From contig NZ_OU957226.1 of assembly GCF_918731615.1 (NCBI RefSeq), positions 2,543,501-2,607,500 on the forward strand: a stretch of 64,000 bases of DNA, given 5' to 3'. The position numbers and the translations under genes were made by a program. The first letter of the stretch is position 1, and the number at the start of each line of letters is the position of its first letter. The notes beneath the pieces were generated by a model, which did no database searches, was not told the origin of the DNA, and saw only the letters and a list, made by a program, of their open reading frames with translations. This DNA comes from Flavobacterium sp. CECT 9288. Its GTDB lineage: Bacteria > Bacteroidota > Bacteroidia > Flavobacteriales > Flavobacteriaceae. Positions 63,940-64,000 of this stretch are shown here, piece by piece.

Positions 63940-64000
63940 TTATTTTGATGCAAATAACTTCACATCATTCTCTGAAATCTCGCTTCCGCCAAGGATAATC
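63940..64000 (-). CDS. C-terminal end of an unidentified gene
   Basis: A frame entering from the right edge ends at a TAA at 63940-63942 with the last residues reading IILGGSEISENDVKLFASK. About 20 codons are visible, too few to name. It lies upstream of the helicase-like gene on the same strand. Confidence 0.4.
   Translation of the reverse strand, partial: IILGGSEISENDVKLFASK

Overview
The window is AT-rich chromosomal DNA from a member of Bacteroidota, most likely a Flavobacterium-like member of Flavobacteriaceae. Evidence seen in the sequence: promoters of the Bacteroidota type (TTG, about 19 bases, TAnnTTTG), almost no Shine-Dalgarno sequences, lipoproteins with an early cysteine, a type IX secretion (T9SS) sorting domain on a GH8 enzyme, a CarboxypepD_reg/TonB-plug protein, and dispersed hairpin repeats of a kind I associate with Flavobacterium. 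No rRNA, tRNA, CRISPR array or complete insertion sequence was found.

Layout. 1-3.6 kb (minus): three small precursor proteins with a nitrile-hydratase-like (NHLP) leader, one cut by the window edge, interleaved with a TPR-adenylate cyclase and a tandem array of their upstream region. 4-6.3 kb: an IS30 transposase remnant, an OmpA-domain protein, a membrane-anchored helix-hairpin-helix protein and a gene fragment resembling the start of mtaB. 6.3-11.4 kb (minus): an M13 peptidase lipoprotein, then three unrelated genes separated by copies of one intergenic element, which looks like a cassette array. 11.6-22.7 kb (minus): a potassium-uptake Kdp locus with kdpA, kdpB, kdpC, two tiny KdpF-like peptides, an outer-membrane porin, a KdpD sensor split from its histidine kinase, and an NtrC-type regulator in place of an OmpR-type KdpE. 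22.7-28.4 kb (minus): secreted GH8 glucanase, a three-gene sugar block (flippase, aminotransferase, GNAT) and a TRIC channel.

28.5-35.1 kb (plus) is housekeeping: SpoU rRNA methyltransferase, RelA/SpoT, Fur, PurA, a NudK-like Nudix hydrolase and an EamA permease. 35.1-43.1 kb holds transporters (Fsr-like MFS, AEC, MATE), an Rrf2 regulator next to an NAD(P)-binding protein with matching operator-like palindromes, MeaB, a small acidic protein, a beta-barrel protein and PPK2. 43.2-47.4 kb holds a propeller-like protein, an ECF sigma factor and a plug/vWA protein interrupted by one in-frame TAA.

47.6-51.7 kb: SDR reductase, L,D-transpeptidase, a nine-copy hairpin repeat array and MtaB. 51.8-55.9 kb is an accessory stretch of small lipoprotein and membrane proteins, rich in dispersed repeats, two of which carry a good promoter. 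55.9-60.7 kb is a run of three large lipoproteins (IPT/TIG or fibronectin-like domains followed by propeller-like repeats). 61.5-64 kb: a secreted small protein, Cof-type HAD phosphatase, DUF2007 protein and a half DEAD-box protein with an acidic tail.

The strongest candidates for something undescribed are the precursor-peptide/cyclase locus with its repeated upstream elements (left edge), the cassette-like array at 8.5-11.4 kb, the stop-interrupted plug/vWA gene and the nine-unit repeat array. All functional names rest on reading motifs and overall resemblance; no database search was run.
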